NCBI GenBank assembly: GCA_902470835.1
Contig: CABRHR010000003.1
Location: 1-51,078 of the forward strand
Origin: an uncultured Collinsella sp.
GTDB lineage: Bacteria > Actinomycetota > Coriobacteriia > Coriobacteriales > Coriobacteriaceae
Reading direction: 5' to 3'
DNA: 51,078 nt
Below, in pieces: positions 15,159-24,090 of the stretch. The translations under genes were made by a program, and so were the position numbers. A model generated the notes under the pieces. It searched no databases, was not told the origin of the DNA, and worked only from the letters and a program-made list of their open reading frames with translations. Numbering within the stretch: position 1 is the first letter of the stretch; each line of letters opens with the position of its first letter.

Positions 15159-15518
15159 TTAAGCCGGCACGCGTTGGAGAACAGGGGTCGAAACAATGAT
15201 TGAAGGACGCTCTAGTACGGCCCAGGCGCCGGGGCAGGAGCACATGCGCCAAGGACAAACGTTTTCGTAGCGCGCGAGGATATTGCCGTCGCGATCGATG
15301 AAGGCGATGTCGATGGGATAGGCCATAAAACACGTATGGACCGAAGAGCAGCGTGGAAACGCCATGACGAGCGGCAGGCCGTTGGCGGCAACCGGACGCC
15401 GTCCCAGCATGCCGCGCAGGCGCACGACAAACAACTCCGCCACCGCAAACTCGGCTGGCGTCCAACCCAGCCTGTTGAGTGCCCGCGCGTAGGCGATGTA
15501 GGACGAGACCGCGGTCAC
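15159..15518 (-). CDS. DUF192-family protein at the end of the Tad operon
   Basis: The 119-aa protein matches the DUF192 (UPF0127) pattern: NGLPLVMAFPRCSSVHTCFM, YPIDIAFIDRDGNI, then a cysteine-rich WRMCSCPGAWAVLE. The chosen start is GTG 15518, whose GTGA overlaps the TGA stop of the preceding pseudopilin gene, the usual coupling in this operon. Longer upstream frames overlap that gene and are less likely. DUF192 function is unknown. Its last-gene position suggests a secreted or surface accessory of the pilus, which is inference. No signal peptide is seen with this start. Confidence 0.75.
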   Translation of the reverse strand: MTAVSSYIAYARALNRLGWTPAEFAVAELFVVRLRGMLGRRPVAANGLPLVMAFPRCSSVHTCFMAYPIDIAFIDRDGNILARYENVCPWRMCSCPGAWAVLERPSIIVSTPVLQRVPA

Positions 15519-15991
15519 ATGACCACCCCCGGACGCCATGGATCGACCGTCACCGCGCGCTCGTGCGACAACGTTGTCGGCGCCCCCAGCGAAACGCCAG
15601 CGATGCTGAGAGAAGTTGGCCACGGCTCATAGTGCATGGTGCAGGTGTAGGTCCTAAACGTACCGGATAGGGAGAGCAGGCCACCATCCGATGCCTCCGC
15701 GCCTTGTTCGCTCGACACTTCGATCCGCAAGTCATAGCCTTCCATGGCATTCAGAATTTGAGTCTGAACCGTCGCCGAGGCATCGGCAGAGCTTTCGTCG
15801 CCCTCCCCCTCCGACGCCACGGCGTGCGCCAACACGATGTCGGGTACCACGCGGTCGAAGCGCGCGACAGCGCTGGCAAAGATCATGACGTTGTACACGA
15901 TGAGTGCCAGCACCAGCAAAACGGGCGTAACCACTGCCATCTCCACCGTCGCTTGGGCGCGCTCCTCGCGCAGACGCATGCGGATACTCAT
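15515..15991 (-). CDS. TadE-like pseudopilin
   Basis: The 158-aa protein has a short basic N-terminus and the TadE hydrophobic segment beginning RAQATVEMAVVTPVLLVLAL (about 10-29), with the conserved Glu after TV. The rest is a soluble, Asp/Ser-rich extracytoplasmic domain with one isolated cysteine. Such minor pilins are inserted in the membrane and processed or assembled with the Flp pilus. The start overlaps the preceding stop as TAATG, implying translational coupling. Confidence 0.85.
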   Translation of the reverse strand: MSIRMRLREERAQATVEMAVVTPVLLVLALIVYNVMIFASAVARFDRVVPDIVLAHAVASEGEGDESSADASATVQTQILNAMEGYDLRIEVSSEQGAEASDGGLLSLSGTFRTYTCTMHYEPWPTSLSIAGVSLGAPTTLSHERAVTVDPWRPGVVM

Positions 15992-18144
15992 TACGACCCA
16001 CCGCCCAGAGCGCCAACCAGCGTGGCGACATCGACGGTAAGTGGGATGGAGCCGCCGCCGGGCAGAGGAATCTCCGCAAGCGTGAACACCGTACCGCTAA
16101 TGGTGCGTTCGACTTGATATTCCAACGCCTCGCAAAGCACCTTGGGATCGGTCACGCCCAACGGAATACTTCGCAGCTTGTCTTGCGCTTGAGAGAGAAC
16201 ATCAATGTCAGACCCCGGACTCTTAATGACGTTGGCGGAATCGGTCAGCACCGGCTTTCGCAGGCGCAAGTCGCACGGTTCCAGACCCAACGCCGCCATG
16301 GACGCCGAAACGGTATCGCCGAGCCACGATGCGATGGAACCCAACGCGCCGCTGCTCCCTCCTAGGCCTTTAATCATCTCGTCCATAAGTTCGTCGGCCG
16401 AACCTTGGATATCACCGTATCCTACGAGCAGCCGTCCCCAAACATCCATGACGCCGTCGAGCACGTCGGCAACGCCGCCCGAGCGTTCCTTCAATGTCGA
16501 GAAAAATCGCGAAAACACGTTGTTTTGCGCCGTCGCCTCATCGGGTGCCAACACCGCGGCAGAGATAGCACCGCGATCGCCAAGCCTGACTGTCGTGTTA
16601 AACGAAGAGTTGAGCTCATCGGGGCTCGAGATGGCACCCGAAACCGCAAGGGCAACCACGCCATTTCGCCCGGGCGGGGCGATACGCGGACGCTCGCCCG
16701 AAAGCGCTCTAATGGCCTCGTCAAACGCATTACCCGCACGGTCAGCCTCGTCCTCGGTCTGGCGCATGAGCTCGAGCTCTTTGTTGCGGCATTCGACGTA
16801 GTCTTCCAGAGCGTCTTTGAATCGATCAAAGTGGTACTCGAAGCCGTTTTCGATAGAAGTCGAAGGAGCCGCAACGGCGCCGAGCGACGAAACGCCAAAA
16901 TGGCATCTGTTGCATCTGTCCTGCCCGTCATAATCAGCAACCGAGGCCAGCCCGCCTGGCGCCCCCTTCTTATAGTTGGGGCAACTCGTTCCGTAATGCA
17001 GATACATCTTGCCATCGATGGCACTGGTTGGCCACGCCGTATCGGAATAGAGTTCCGTCGCTCGCACCTCGTCAGTGTTGCGCGGCAACAGCGGGATATA
17101 GGAAGTAACTTCATCTCCGCCCTCGGTTACATATGCACGATTGACCTCTGTACTCGCATAGGTGTAAAACGCCTTGCGCGCCGCCGACTCCGCCTTCATC
17201 TCGACGCTTGAGCCCTGAGGCGCCTCGTTTGCAAGGCGCAAGCGGTAATAGGCCTTCGCGCGATCGAGCGCCACTTGCGGCTCCCATGTGACACTCGAGG
17301 CATAGTGCGGATTCTCAATATCCGAAAGCTTCGCCAAGCTCTTCGCGCGTTCCCACATGCACGAACAGCTTCCGACTGCGCCTCTGTCCGATCCACCGCA
17401 GTCGGCAAGCCAGGCGCGTTCCTTGGCCTTTGACGTTTTCTCGGACGCTTTCTTCAGTTCCTTGGCAGCATAGTCAAGGTCTTTTGAGGTGCTCTCGATG
17501 GCATCGGTCGAGATCTCAGACCCCTCGAGCGCAGCGAAGTCCGACTCGGATGTCCTGGGCACGGCAAGCGCCGTACCGGTATAGGTCACACTATCGGTAT
17601 CCTGCGCCGACACCGCCTGCGTGGCACGCGCGGCGATCAGATATGGCAGAGCCGTCTCGATTTTCCGTAAGCCTTCCGATGCGCTTTTGGCAAACTTGTT
17701 GCGCGTTTTAATGATCTCAATCCCGGTGTCGACCATATTGCCGGCAACTGGTTCGGCACCCGGGATGAGGATGGCGACCAGGCCCGTCCCGATCGTGGCA
17801 AACCCCGCCAGTCCCAGACTCAAGATGCTCGCATCAACCACCGTGGCAGCCGTGTGATAGGACGACACTACGTTGGCACCCGCCAGCGCGCCGCTATCGG
17901 CCGCCACCTGGGTATCCCCGGCACGCGACGTGCTCCATATCGCTGCGGTCGACGAAAACAACAACGTGAGCACCACTAGGATGACCACGGCAGAAGAAAG
18001 CGTGGTATAGGCACCGTCTTCGATAAACAGGTCGATACCGGCTCGACCCATAAAGCCGCCTCGCTTGCGATGGCAGCTCGGACGGCGCGTCAAAACGCGT
18101 CTAGACCAGAAACGCTTAATCCCATGCAGCAATCCACGAATCAT
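15991..18144 (-). CDS. TadG-like pilus-assembly protein, 717 aa
   Basis: After a basic N-terminus (residues 1-35) comes the TadG-type anchor (GAYTTLSSAVVILVVLTLLF) followed by the family hallmark DTQVAADSGALAGANVV. The large remaining domain is presumably outside the membrane. It has coiled-coil-like Lys/Ala/Glu stretches (about 225-260), a cysteine cluster (CGGSDRGAVGSCSC) and a DRCNRCHFG motif. Start ATG 18144 has GGAGGGAG 4 nt upstream and overlaps the preceding TadE gene by 29 nt. TadG proteins in other bacteria anchor or tune Flp pili. The long C-terminal region is unfamiliar to me. Confidence 0.8.
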   Translation of the reverse strand: MIRGLLHGIKRFWSRRVLTRRPSCHRKRGGFMGRAGIDLFIEDGAYTTLSSAVVILVVLTLLFSSTAAIWSTSRAGDTQVAADSGALAGANVVSSYHTAATVVDASILSLGLAGFATIGTGLVAILIPGAEPVAGNMVDTGIEIIKTRNKFAKSASEGLRKIETALPYLIAARATQAVSAQDTDSVTYTGTALAVPRTSESDFAALEGSEISTDAIESTSKDLDYAAKELKKASEKTSKAKERAWLADCGGSDRGAVGSCSCMWERAKSLAKLSDIENPHYASSVTWEPQVALDRAKAYYRLRLANEAPQGSSVEMKAESAARKAFYTYASTEVNRAYVTEGGDEVTSYIPLLPRNTDEVRATELYSDTAWPTSAIDGKMYLHYGTSCPNYKKGAPGGLASVADYDGQDRCNRCHFGVSSLGAVAAPSTSIENGFEYHFDRFKDALEDYVECRNKELELMRQTEDEADRAGNAFDEAIRALSGERPRIAPPGRNGVVALAVSGAISSPDELNSSFNTTVRLGDRGAISAAVLAPDEATAQNNVFSRFFSTLKERSGGVADVLDGVMDVWGRLLVGYGDIQGSADELMDEMIKGLGGSSGALGSIASWLGDTVSASMAALGLEPCDLRLRKPVLTDSANVIKSPGSDIDVLSQAQDKLRSIPLGVTDPKVLCEALEYQVERTISGTVFTLAEIPLPGGGSIPLTVDVATLVGALGGGS

Positions 18145-18613
18145 AATCTCCCTCCAGCCATTCGGGACGCGATTGATACGAGACATCGACCTTGAGCTCA
18201 ACGTAGCCGTCCTCGGCGGTACCACCCATAGCCTGCGCAAACGCACCGATCACAGGCAACGGCTTGACCTCGCCGGAAACGGACACGGACGAGACGCCAC
18301 CCGCACCGGCCCGGCCAAGCTCGATATCCCACGACAACGGCCCGCCGGCATGAAAAATCGAAACGTTGGGCACTGCGACAAGCCGGCGGCGGGTGAACTC
18401 CTTAAGATCGTCGTCCTCCGCCGTCGTCGTGGTCATGAGCCGCGCGGTCTCGGCGGCGGCAGACTCCATGACCGCGCGCGTATAGAGCAGGCACACCGGC
18501 TGCAGTGCGAGAAGGATGAGCGTCAGAAACGTCGGCAGCAAAAAAGCGGCCTCGACCGTAGACTGCGCCCGGTCCTCGCGCGCGATATCAATACAACGCG
18601 ATGTCCTTAGCAC
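18116..18613 (-). CDS. TadE-like minor pilin
   Basis: The 165-aa protein (GTG start at 18613) overlaps the preceding small pilin gene by 26 nt. Residues about 14-45 carry the TadE motif and anchor: DRAQSTVEAAFLLPTFLTLI, then ETARLM as the usual continuation. The C-terminal domain is soluble with a PEWLEGDYDSW tail. No strong Shine-Dalgarno sequence is visible, consistent with coupled translation. No ATG lies between the upstream stop and the motif, so the exact start is uncertain. Confidence 0.8.
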   Translation of the reverse strand: MLRTSRCIDIAREDRAQSTVEAAFLLPTFLTLILLALQPVCLLYTRAVMESAAAETARLMTTTTAEDDDLKEFTRRRLVAVPNVSIFHAGGPLSWDIELGRAGAGGVSSVSVSGEVKPLPVIGAFAQAMGGTAEDGYVELKVDVSYQSRPEWLEGDYDSWIAAWD

Positions 18614-18806
18614 CCGCAGCAGCGTCGACAACCGATGTCGAGGTGACGCCGTGAGATGCCGCCCGCTCGACCAGCGCCGCCAAGCGCCCATCGGCACCGG
18701 CACGCCAAAGCCCCGCGATTGCCAGCACGATGGAAAGCAGCGCCACCGTGACGATGGCGTATTCCACAGTCGCTTGGGCAACCTCTTCACGCAGAACGTC
18801 ATGCAT
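18588..18806 (-). CDS. Small Flp/TadE-like pilin, 72 aa
   Basis: The short protein has EEVAQATVEYAIVTVALLSI at about residues 7-26, the same sequence logic as the Flp pilin at 19335 (Gln, Thr/Val, Glu, Tyr, Ala before the hydrophobic helix), and a short variable tail. It begins 2 nt after the preceding gene ends. It is probably a second, minor pilin subunit. Confidence 0.8.
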   Translation of the reverse strand: MHDVLREEVAQATVEYAIVTVALLSIVLAIAGLWRAGADGRLAALVERAASHGVTSTSVVDAAAGAKDIALY

Positions 18807-18807
18807 T

Positions 18808-19371
18808 TCACGATCCCTCCTCTGAGCTTATTGTTTGCGGGACCAGACGCACGGCGCGCAGACGACACGAAGCATCGCCGGTATCCGCGGCAACCGTCAC
18901 CATATCGACCCAGCCGCGCCCATCGCGCACGATGGCGCCCCATACGTTGCCCTTAATATCGAGATAGCCGCTCAGGGCGAGCTGGGCCGTTGGCACCTCG
19001 CGGTAGGCGCGTAACATATCCGCCGCTGCCTCGGTCATCGGTCGGTCCTCGGACCATGCAAGCCGGACCGCAATCGCGTTGTCCTCAGGCGAATCCGTCG
19101 CAGTGCCAGACCGTTTGCCGAGCGTCCGCAGAAAGGTTTGCGCCGTGACAGCGACATCCGAATCGTCCGCATCTCGCATCTCATCTTTTTGAGACGCCAC
19201 CGCCGAATCTGAACCCGAATCGAAGGCGGCCCCAGGACGCTGCTGCCGCGCGGCGTTAAGCCCCCAAAGCACCGCCGCTATCGCCACGGTCAGGCAAGCA
19301 AACACCAGCAGCACCCCGATGGGGCGCTCGCCCTCTACAGGCTGTTGATGCCCTCGCTGATAGCGTTCCAT
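18808..19371 (-). CDS. Hypothetical single-span protein of the Tad operon
   Basis: The 187-aa product has one hydrophobic segment near the N-terminus (IGVLLVFACLTVAIAAVLWG) and a soluble domain with alternating acidic and Ala-rich runs. No known family is recognised. The ATG at 19371 overlaps the flp gene by 37 nt. A GTG at 19314, after the flp stop, would remove 19 residues and is a plausible alternative. Its place between the major and minor pilins suggests a pilus-specific accessory. Confidence 0.65.
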   Translation of the reverse strand: MERYQRGHQQPVEGERPIGVLLVFACLTVAIAAVLWGLNAARQQRPGAAFDSGSDSAVASQKDEMRDADDSDVAVTAQTFLRTLGKRSGTATDSPEDNAIAVRLAWSEDRPMTEAAADMLRAYREVPTAQLALSGYLDIKGNVWGAIVRDGRGWVDMVTVAADTGDASCRLRAVRLVPQTISSEEGS

Positions 19372-19568
19372 AGATCTTGGACCTTGCCTTTAAATGCAAC
19401 GATGGCAATAATCGCGATCACCACGAGCACGCCCACCAAAATGGCGTACTCGGTGGTACCCTGCGCGCTCTCCTCCTGCAACAGTTCCTTGGCATGCTGG
19501 CGAGCGCGGATCGCCCGGCAAAACGCCCGGTTCCAAGCCTTGTCAGCAACTTCGACCATCGTGTTCAT
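19335..19568 (-). CDS. flp: Flp-type (type IVb) major pilin
   Basis: The 77-aa prepilin has a basic leader (about 36 residues) ending in EESAQG, then TTEYAILVGVLVVIAIIAIV, the type IVb hydrophobic helix with the conserved Glu-Tyr pair. A short tail KGKVQDLWNAISEGINSL follows. Cleavage after Gly by a prepilin peptidase is expected. No tadV-like peptidase is in the operon, so it must be encoded elsewhere. It follows tadC by 10 nt. Confidence 0.9.
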   Translation of the reverse strand: MNTMVEVADKAWNRAFCRAIRARQHAKELLQEESAQGTTEYAILVGVLVVIAIIAIVAFKGKVQDLWNAISEGINSL

Positions 19569-19578
19569 GTATTCCTCC

Positions 19579-20220
19579 CTACATCATCCCGCCTGCTCCC
19601 AGCAGCGGGCCCAATATGGACAGAAGCAACGCCGGCAAGATGAGCGTGCCGGTGGGAATCAGCAGCTTGACGGGCGCACGCTCGATCTCACGCTCGACCG
19701 CGGCGCGATGAGCCGCACGGATCTCGCGACTTTGAGCGGCCAGCGTCTCGGCAAGTGGGGCACCCAGGGCGAGCGCCTGCCCCACCGTGATGGCAAAGGT
19801 CTCGAGCGCTCGCACGTCCAGATCGCGCGCGGCGGCCAACAACTCGTCCTCACGTGTGCCCACGCCCACCTGCCACGCCATGCAGGCCCGCTCAAGTCGA
19901 AGAGCCAGCACTGACCGGCGGTTGGCGCAGAAAATCTCAAGCGCCGCATCAAACGAAAGACCGGCCGAAAGACCCAAGCGCACAACATCGATCATCTCGG
20001 ACACTTCGCCGAGCGACACTCGCGCCGGGCCGCCCGCTCCAACCGCGCCCTTCACTCGCGCGGTCAGAGCATCGACCACCGAGCGACCCGCGACAGCGAC
20101 CAGCACCGTCTCGCGCTTGCAGGCCCCTGCGATCTTGCGTGCATCCGCCCGATCCAAACCCGTCGCGATAAATACACTCAGGGCGCACAGGCAAGCCGCA
20201 ACTGCAACCGGGGCGCTCAT
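19579..20220 (-). CDS. tadC: TadC, pilus inner-membrane platform protein
   Basis: The 213-aa protein carries a T2SF/GspF-type domain with the GLSAGLSFDAALEIFC signature (about 84-99), the later TFAITVGQALALGAPLAETL, and a C-terminal membrane span (LILPALLLSILGPLLGAGG). MSAPVAVAAC at 20220 is chosen because its ATGA overlaps the tadB stop. The longer frame runs through tadB. With TadB it forms the platform through which pilins are pushed. Confidence 0.9.
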   Translation of the reverse strand: MSAPVAVAACLCALSVFIATGLDRADARKIAGACKRETVLVAVAGRSVVDALTARVKGAVGAGGPARVSLGEVSEMIDVVRLGLSAGLSFDAALEIFCANRRSVLALRLERACMAWQVGVGTREDELLAAARDLDVRALETFAITVGQALALGAPLAETLAAQSREIRAAHRAAVEREIERAPVKLLIPTGTLILPALLLSILGPLLGAGGMM

Positions 20221-21143
20221 AGCTCCACCCGCATAATGCGCCGGATAACCACCAGGGCAACGGCGTTGAGGGCAAGGCCCAGCACCACAGCGCTCGCGCC
20301 GGCAGGCGTCGCAAGACCGCGACGAAAATCTGCCGAAAGCAGCGCCAACACCGCGCACATGCCCGCCGGCATCGCCGCGACCATATGCGCAGACATGCGA
20401 GCCTGCGACGTCTTGACATCCAGGCGGCGCTTGAGCTCAATGCGCTCCCCCACCATGCTCGACGCCTCGGACAGTAAGTCGGCAAGCGGAGCGCCGGTGC
20501 GCTGAGATACCTTAAGCGCCAAGGTCACAAGCGAAAGACCGGGGGCGTCGATGCGCACGAGCAAGCCATCGAGCGCGTCGGTCGCCGAGATGCCGCAATC
20601 GATCGCCGCCGCCACCCGCAAAAACTCGGTATGTACCGGCTCTTGCGCATGAGCGCCCACAAAGCGCATGCCCTGGGCAAGAGAGTGCCCCGAGGCAAGC
20701 GACATGGAAAGCGCGGTAAACGCCTCGGGCATGGCCTCTTCTGCATCGCGTTGCTCGCGCCGGCTCTCAAAGCCGTCCCGAGCGGCGCCAACGGCAATCG
20801 GAGCAACAAGTCCCAAGGCAAATCCGAGTGGCGATAACGACACCATCGTTAGTAAAACGCAGCAGACACCGCTCGATAGCAGCAGAAACGCCAAACGCCC
20901 CGAAGCATCTTCGATCACGAGGCCAAGGCGATGCGCCGGAGCCAGCGATGTCCACGAACGGGCGATCTTTTTCAGCAGATCGTTTTCCACCAGCTCACGC
21001 GGCAGCCTCTCTGCCACCGTCTCGAGCGCCTGACGCGCCAGCTCCGCCGGCGGCACCTGCGGCACACGAGGTTCCGCCCCGCACGCCGTCGCAACAGAAA
21101 ACCCTGCCAAACCCCCTACGACGAGGGGCACAGCGACCTCCAT
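20217..21143 (-). CDS. tadB: TadB, pilus inner-membrane platform protein
   Basis: The 308-aa protein has two central hydrophobic segments (about 84-120), a cytoplasmic T2SF domain (EAFTALSMSLASGHSLAQGM) and a final pair of spans near the C-terminus. GAGGAGG stands 7 nt before ATG 21143, and the gene overlaps the end of tadA by 28 nt. It is paired with TadC as usual in Tad loci. Confidence 0.92.
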   Translation of the reverse strand: MEVAVPLVVGGLAGFSVATACGAEPRVPQVPPAELARQALETVAERLPRELVENDLLKKIARSWTSLAPAHRLGLVIEDASGRLAFLLLSSGVCCVLLTMVSLSPLGFALGLVAPIAVGAARDGFESRREQRDAEEAMPEAFTALSMSLASGHSLAQGMRFVGAHAQEPVHTEFLRVAAAIDCGISATDALDGLLVRIDAPGLSLVTLALKVSQRTGAPLADLLSEASSMVGERIELKRRLDVKTSQARMSAHMVAAMPAGMCAVLALLSADFRRGLATPAGASAVVLGLALNAVALVVIRRIMRVEL

Positions 21144-22444
21144 TCGTCCACCTCCTCTTGTGTGAGCGTCCCCGACCGCAGGCCTTCTGCGATAAACGGC
21201 GGCTCGCGGTCAAGCGTCCAGATGCGCTCGGCGGCATCGAAAGTCACATAGCGCTCGAGCTCTACGCCGCCCGACGCGGCGCGACGCACCCCCGAATAAG
21301 AGGAGACGAAGCGCCTGCCATCGGCGTGGCGCTCGGACATCACGATGCCGTCGAGCGCCATGGCAATCTGCTCCTCGATGAGCTCGCTCGGCAGATCGAT
21401 GCCATAACGTGCAAGCAACGTCAGACGCACCACGGTCTCCTGTTCTGAACCCGCATGAAGTGTGGTGAGCGACCCGTCGTGGCCCGTGTTCATGGCCTGC
21501 AACATGTCGCAGCACTCGGCACCGCGCACCTCGCCCACCACGATGCGGTCGGGGCGCATGCGCAGGGCATTGGTCACCAGGTCGCGGATCGTCACCGCGC
21601 CCTCGCCCTCAATTGAAGCCTCGCGCGCCTCCAGGCGCACCACGTGCGGATGATGCGCAAACTTGAGCTCGGCAGAGTCCTCGATCGTCACGATGCGCTC
21701 GCCAGTGGAAATCTCGCATGACAACGCGTTGAGCAGGGTGGTCTTGCCAGATCCCGTGCCTCCCGCAACCGCCAGGTCCTGTCGCAGCGACACCGCGCAC
21801 GACAGCAGCTGCGCATACCAAAGCGGCAGCGACCCCAGCCCCACAAGCTCGTCCAGCGAGCAGATGCGGTCCGAGAACTTTCGGATGGTGAGAATCGGTC
21901 CGTCAATCGCCACAGGCGGAATCACCGCGTTGACGCGATAGCCCGTTTTGAGGCGGGCGTTGACGATGGGGCTGCGCTCGTCGATACGGCGGCCAAGTGG
22001 CGAGATGATGCGGTCGATAAGCACACGGATCTGCTCATCATCCTCAAACGCATGCTCGATGGGGTGCAAGACGCCGCCGCGTTCAAAGAAAGCCGAGCGG
22101 CAGCCGTTGATCATGATCTCGGTAACGGTGTCGTCCTCGATGAGCGGCTGCAACGGCCCCAGGCCCACCACGTCATCCAAAATCTCGTCGATGATGGTCT
22201 CGCGCTCGGGCGTCGCGAGATCGGTCGGCTCCTCAACATTGAGCGCCGCCTCCACCGCGGGACGCAATTCCGAGCGGGCAAGTGCCGGGTCGATATAGGC
22301 GCTGATACGCGCCACTTCGTCGTAACCCATGCGGTCCATCACGGCGCGCTTGGTGCGTCGTTTCACCGCGCGGCGACGCCCCGCATCTACAGGCGCTGCC
22401 GCCGCTGCAGCGCCGGCAGCCTTAATCCTTGTTTGCAGGCTCAT
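21116..22444 (-). CDS. tadA: TadA/CpaF, pilus assembly ATPase
   Basis: The 442-aa secretion ATPase powers Flp pilus polymerisation from the cytoplasmic face. The N-terminal domain holds the CpaF-type segment IEDDTVTEIMINGCRSAFFE. Walker A is GGTGSGKTTLLNAL (about 221-234), the Asp box is IVTIEDSAELKF, and Walker B/His-box regions are RPDRIVVGEVRGAE and MNTGHDGSLTTLHAGS. Length is normal. ATG 22444 overlaps the tadZ stop as ATGA. Confidence 0.96.
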   Translation of the reverse strand: MSLQTRIKAAGAAAAAAPVDAGRRRAVKRRTKRAVMDRMGYDEVARISAYIDPALARSELRPAVEAALNVEEPTDLATPERETIIDEILDDVVGLGPLQPLIEDDTVTEIMINGCRSAFFERGGVLHPIEHAFEDDEQIRVLIDRIISPLGRRIDERSPIVNARLKTGYRVNAVIPPVAIDGPILTIRKFSDRICSLDELVGLGSLPLWYAQLLSCAVSLRQDLAVAGGTGSGKTTLLNALSCEISTGERIVTIEDSAELKFAHHPHVVRLEAREASIEGEGAVTIRDLVTNALRMRPDRIVVGEVRGAECCDMLQAMNTGHDGSLTTLHAGSEQETVVRLTLLARYGIDLPSELIEEQIAMALDGIVMSERHADGRRFVSSYSGVRRAASGGVELERYVTFDAAERIWTLDREPPFIAEGLRSGTLTQEEVDEWRSLCPSS

Positions 22445-24090
22445 CGCTGATCACCCTCGCGCGACCAGGGAAGGCGGATACGCGGGCGCTCGGTACGCGT
22501 TGCACGGTCGGCGACCATATCGCTCCAAGGGCCGACGGCGCACCCCAGTTCCACGAGCATCTCGCGCGTGGCCTCGCGCACGCTGGTCGCGAAAGCGCTC
22601 GTCTGACCCACTGCCTCGTCAGCGCGCCCAAACGCCATGAGCGCGGCGAGATCCTGCCCGCCATCGGCGATACGAATCTTGGAGCTCAACGCACAGGCAA
22701 TCTCAAAGCGCATGGCGACGTCCTCGTCTGCCCCGCGCGCACCGAACCGGTTGAACACGGCGCTCATGCGCGTGCGCGGCACACCTACTCGACTTGCCAG
22801 TTCAATGACGCGCGACGCCGATGTCGCGGACGATACCGCCGCATCGCCAACGACCAGGCAACGGTCGCTCGCCGCCACCGCAGCCGCCACGGCGTCGCCC
22901 CAAAAGACCGAGGTATCGATAAAGACCACGTCGGATTCGCGACGCAGAACATCAAGCAGTAGCTCCACCGGACGTGCCATGAGCTCGGCTTGCTCGGGCG
23001 CCGCGACGGGGCCCCAGAGCGTAACGCCCGGCGCCACGCGCATCGATGTGGCCACGATATCCGGCTCGGCAAGCGCGCCCGCCGCCGACGGCTCGATAAG
23101 TGCCGCCATATCGCGCGGAGCATCGACGCCTAACAAGTCGTAAAGGTTTCCAAACATCAGGTCCAGGTCGAGCACGGCGGCACGCAAGCCCAACAGCGAC
23201 GATGTGTGTGCCATGGTGGCAACGATCGTCGACTTGCCGCAACCGCCCGAACCCGAAATGGCACAGATGACCGGAGCTCGATGCTGCGGAGCGGCAGCGT
23301 CTGCCGGCGGCATCGGAGGCGGCGGAGCGGGCGTCGGTGACAGCGTCCCCGTCTCCCCCGCCGCAACCACACGCTGCGTCCAAGCCGGCATGGCGGCTTG
23401 TTCGGTCTGCGAGGCAGGCTCGTTCTGTGCAATCTGCTCATGCCGCATCAGCGACAACTCGCCGCACCCGGCAAAGCCCTCAACTTCGTCGAGTTCATCC
23501 GCCAGATTCACGCCGTGCACGTATCCCATATCTACAGCAGGGGAGTCGCCAGCATGCTGCGCCGGCCCTCCAGCGTCATCGTATACAAGGGGGTTCCGGG
23601 GGCGCCGACCATGCTCGGCTTCCGCTTTTCCATAATCATCAACACGCGGGCCTCTTGTAGCGCGAGGCGCCCCGGGTTCCCTATCAACAAAAGCATCGGG
23701 CCCAATCGTCATGCGCCGATCGGAATCAACCGCTCCCTCGCCCGCGCGTCCGTTGCCGCATATACTGTGCGCAGCGATGACCTCAGTCGCCCCCGCGCGA
23801 AACAGCCCCTCGATATCCGACGGATCGAGCGCTTCTATCAACACGACCACGCGACTCACCCGACCTTCGGCCGTCAGGCGCGCAACAGTCTTGCGCACAT
23901 CTTCGGCATCAAACAGAGACGCCGCGATGATGGCAGCCCCGCGGCGCGACGGAAACGCCCGAGCCATGGAAATCAGCCCGTCCAGGTCACCCACACGAAG
24001 CACCTGTGCACCCGCATCACGGCCCTCGACTTCCCGCTGCAACAACCCGTAATCGCCGCACGCGCAGCACGCAAGCCAGATCGCCTTCAT
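22441..24090 (-). CDS. TadZ/CpaE-like MinD/ParA-type ATPase
   Basis: The 549-aa protein has an N-terminal receiver-like domain (about 1-110) of atypical type, a long Ala/Gly/Pro-rich disordered linker (about 110-280), then a MinD/ParA ATPase starting ICAISGSGGCGKSTIVATMA (deviant Walker A with the early Lys replaced; P-loop Lys present) and LDLDLMFGNLYDLLGV. In other bacteria TadZ/CpaE localises the Tad machinery at the pole. The linker is longer than usual. It overlaps cpaB by 4 nt (ATGA). Confidence 0.88.
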   Translation of the reverse strand: MKAIWLACCACGDYGLLQREVEGRDAGAQVLRVGDLDGLISMARAFPSRRGAAIIAASLFDAEDVRKTVARLTAEGRVSRVVVLIEALDPSDIEGLFRAGATEVIAAHSICGNGRAGEGAVDSDRRMTIGPDAFVDREPGAPRATRGPRVDDYGKAEAEHGRRPRNPLVYDDAGGPAQHAGDSPAVDMGYVHGVNLADELDEVEGFAGCGELSLMRHEQIAQNEPASQTEQAAMPAWTQRVVAAGETGTLSPTPAPPPPMPPADAAAPQHRAPVICAISGSGGCGKSTIVATMAHTSSLLGLRAAVLDLDLMFGNLYDLLGVDAPRDMAALIEPSAAGALAEPDIVATSMRVAPGVTLWGPVAAPEQAELMARPVELLLDVLRRESDVVFIDTSVFWGDAVAAAVAASDRCLVVGDAAVSSATSASRVIELASRVGVPRTRMSAVFNRFGARGADEDVAMRFEIACALSSKIRIADGGQDLAALMAFGRADEAVGQTSAFATSVREATREMLVELGCAVGPWSDMVADRATRTERPRIRLPWSREGDQR

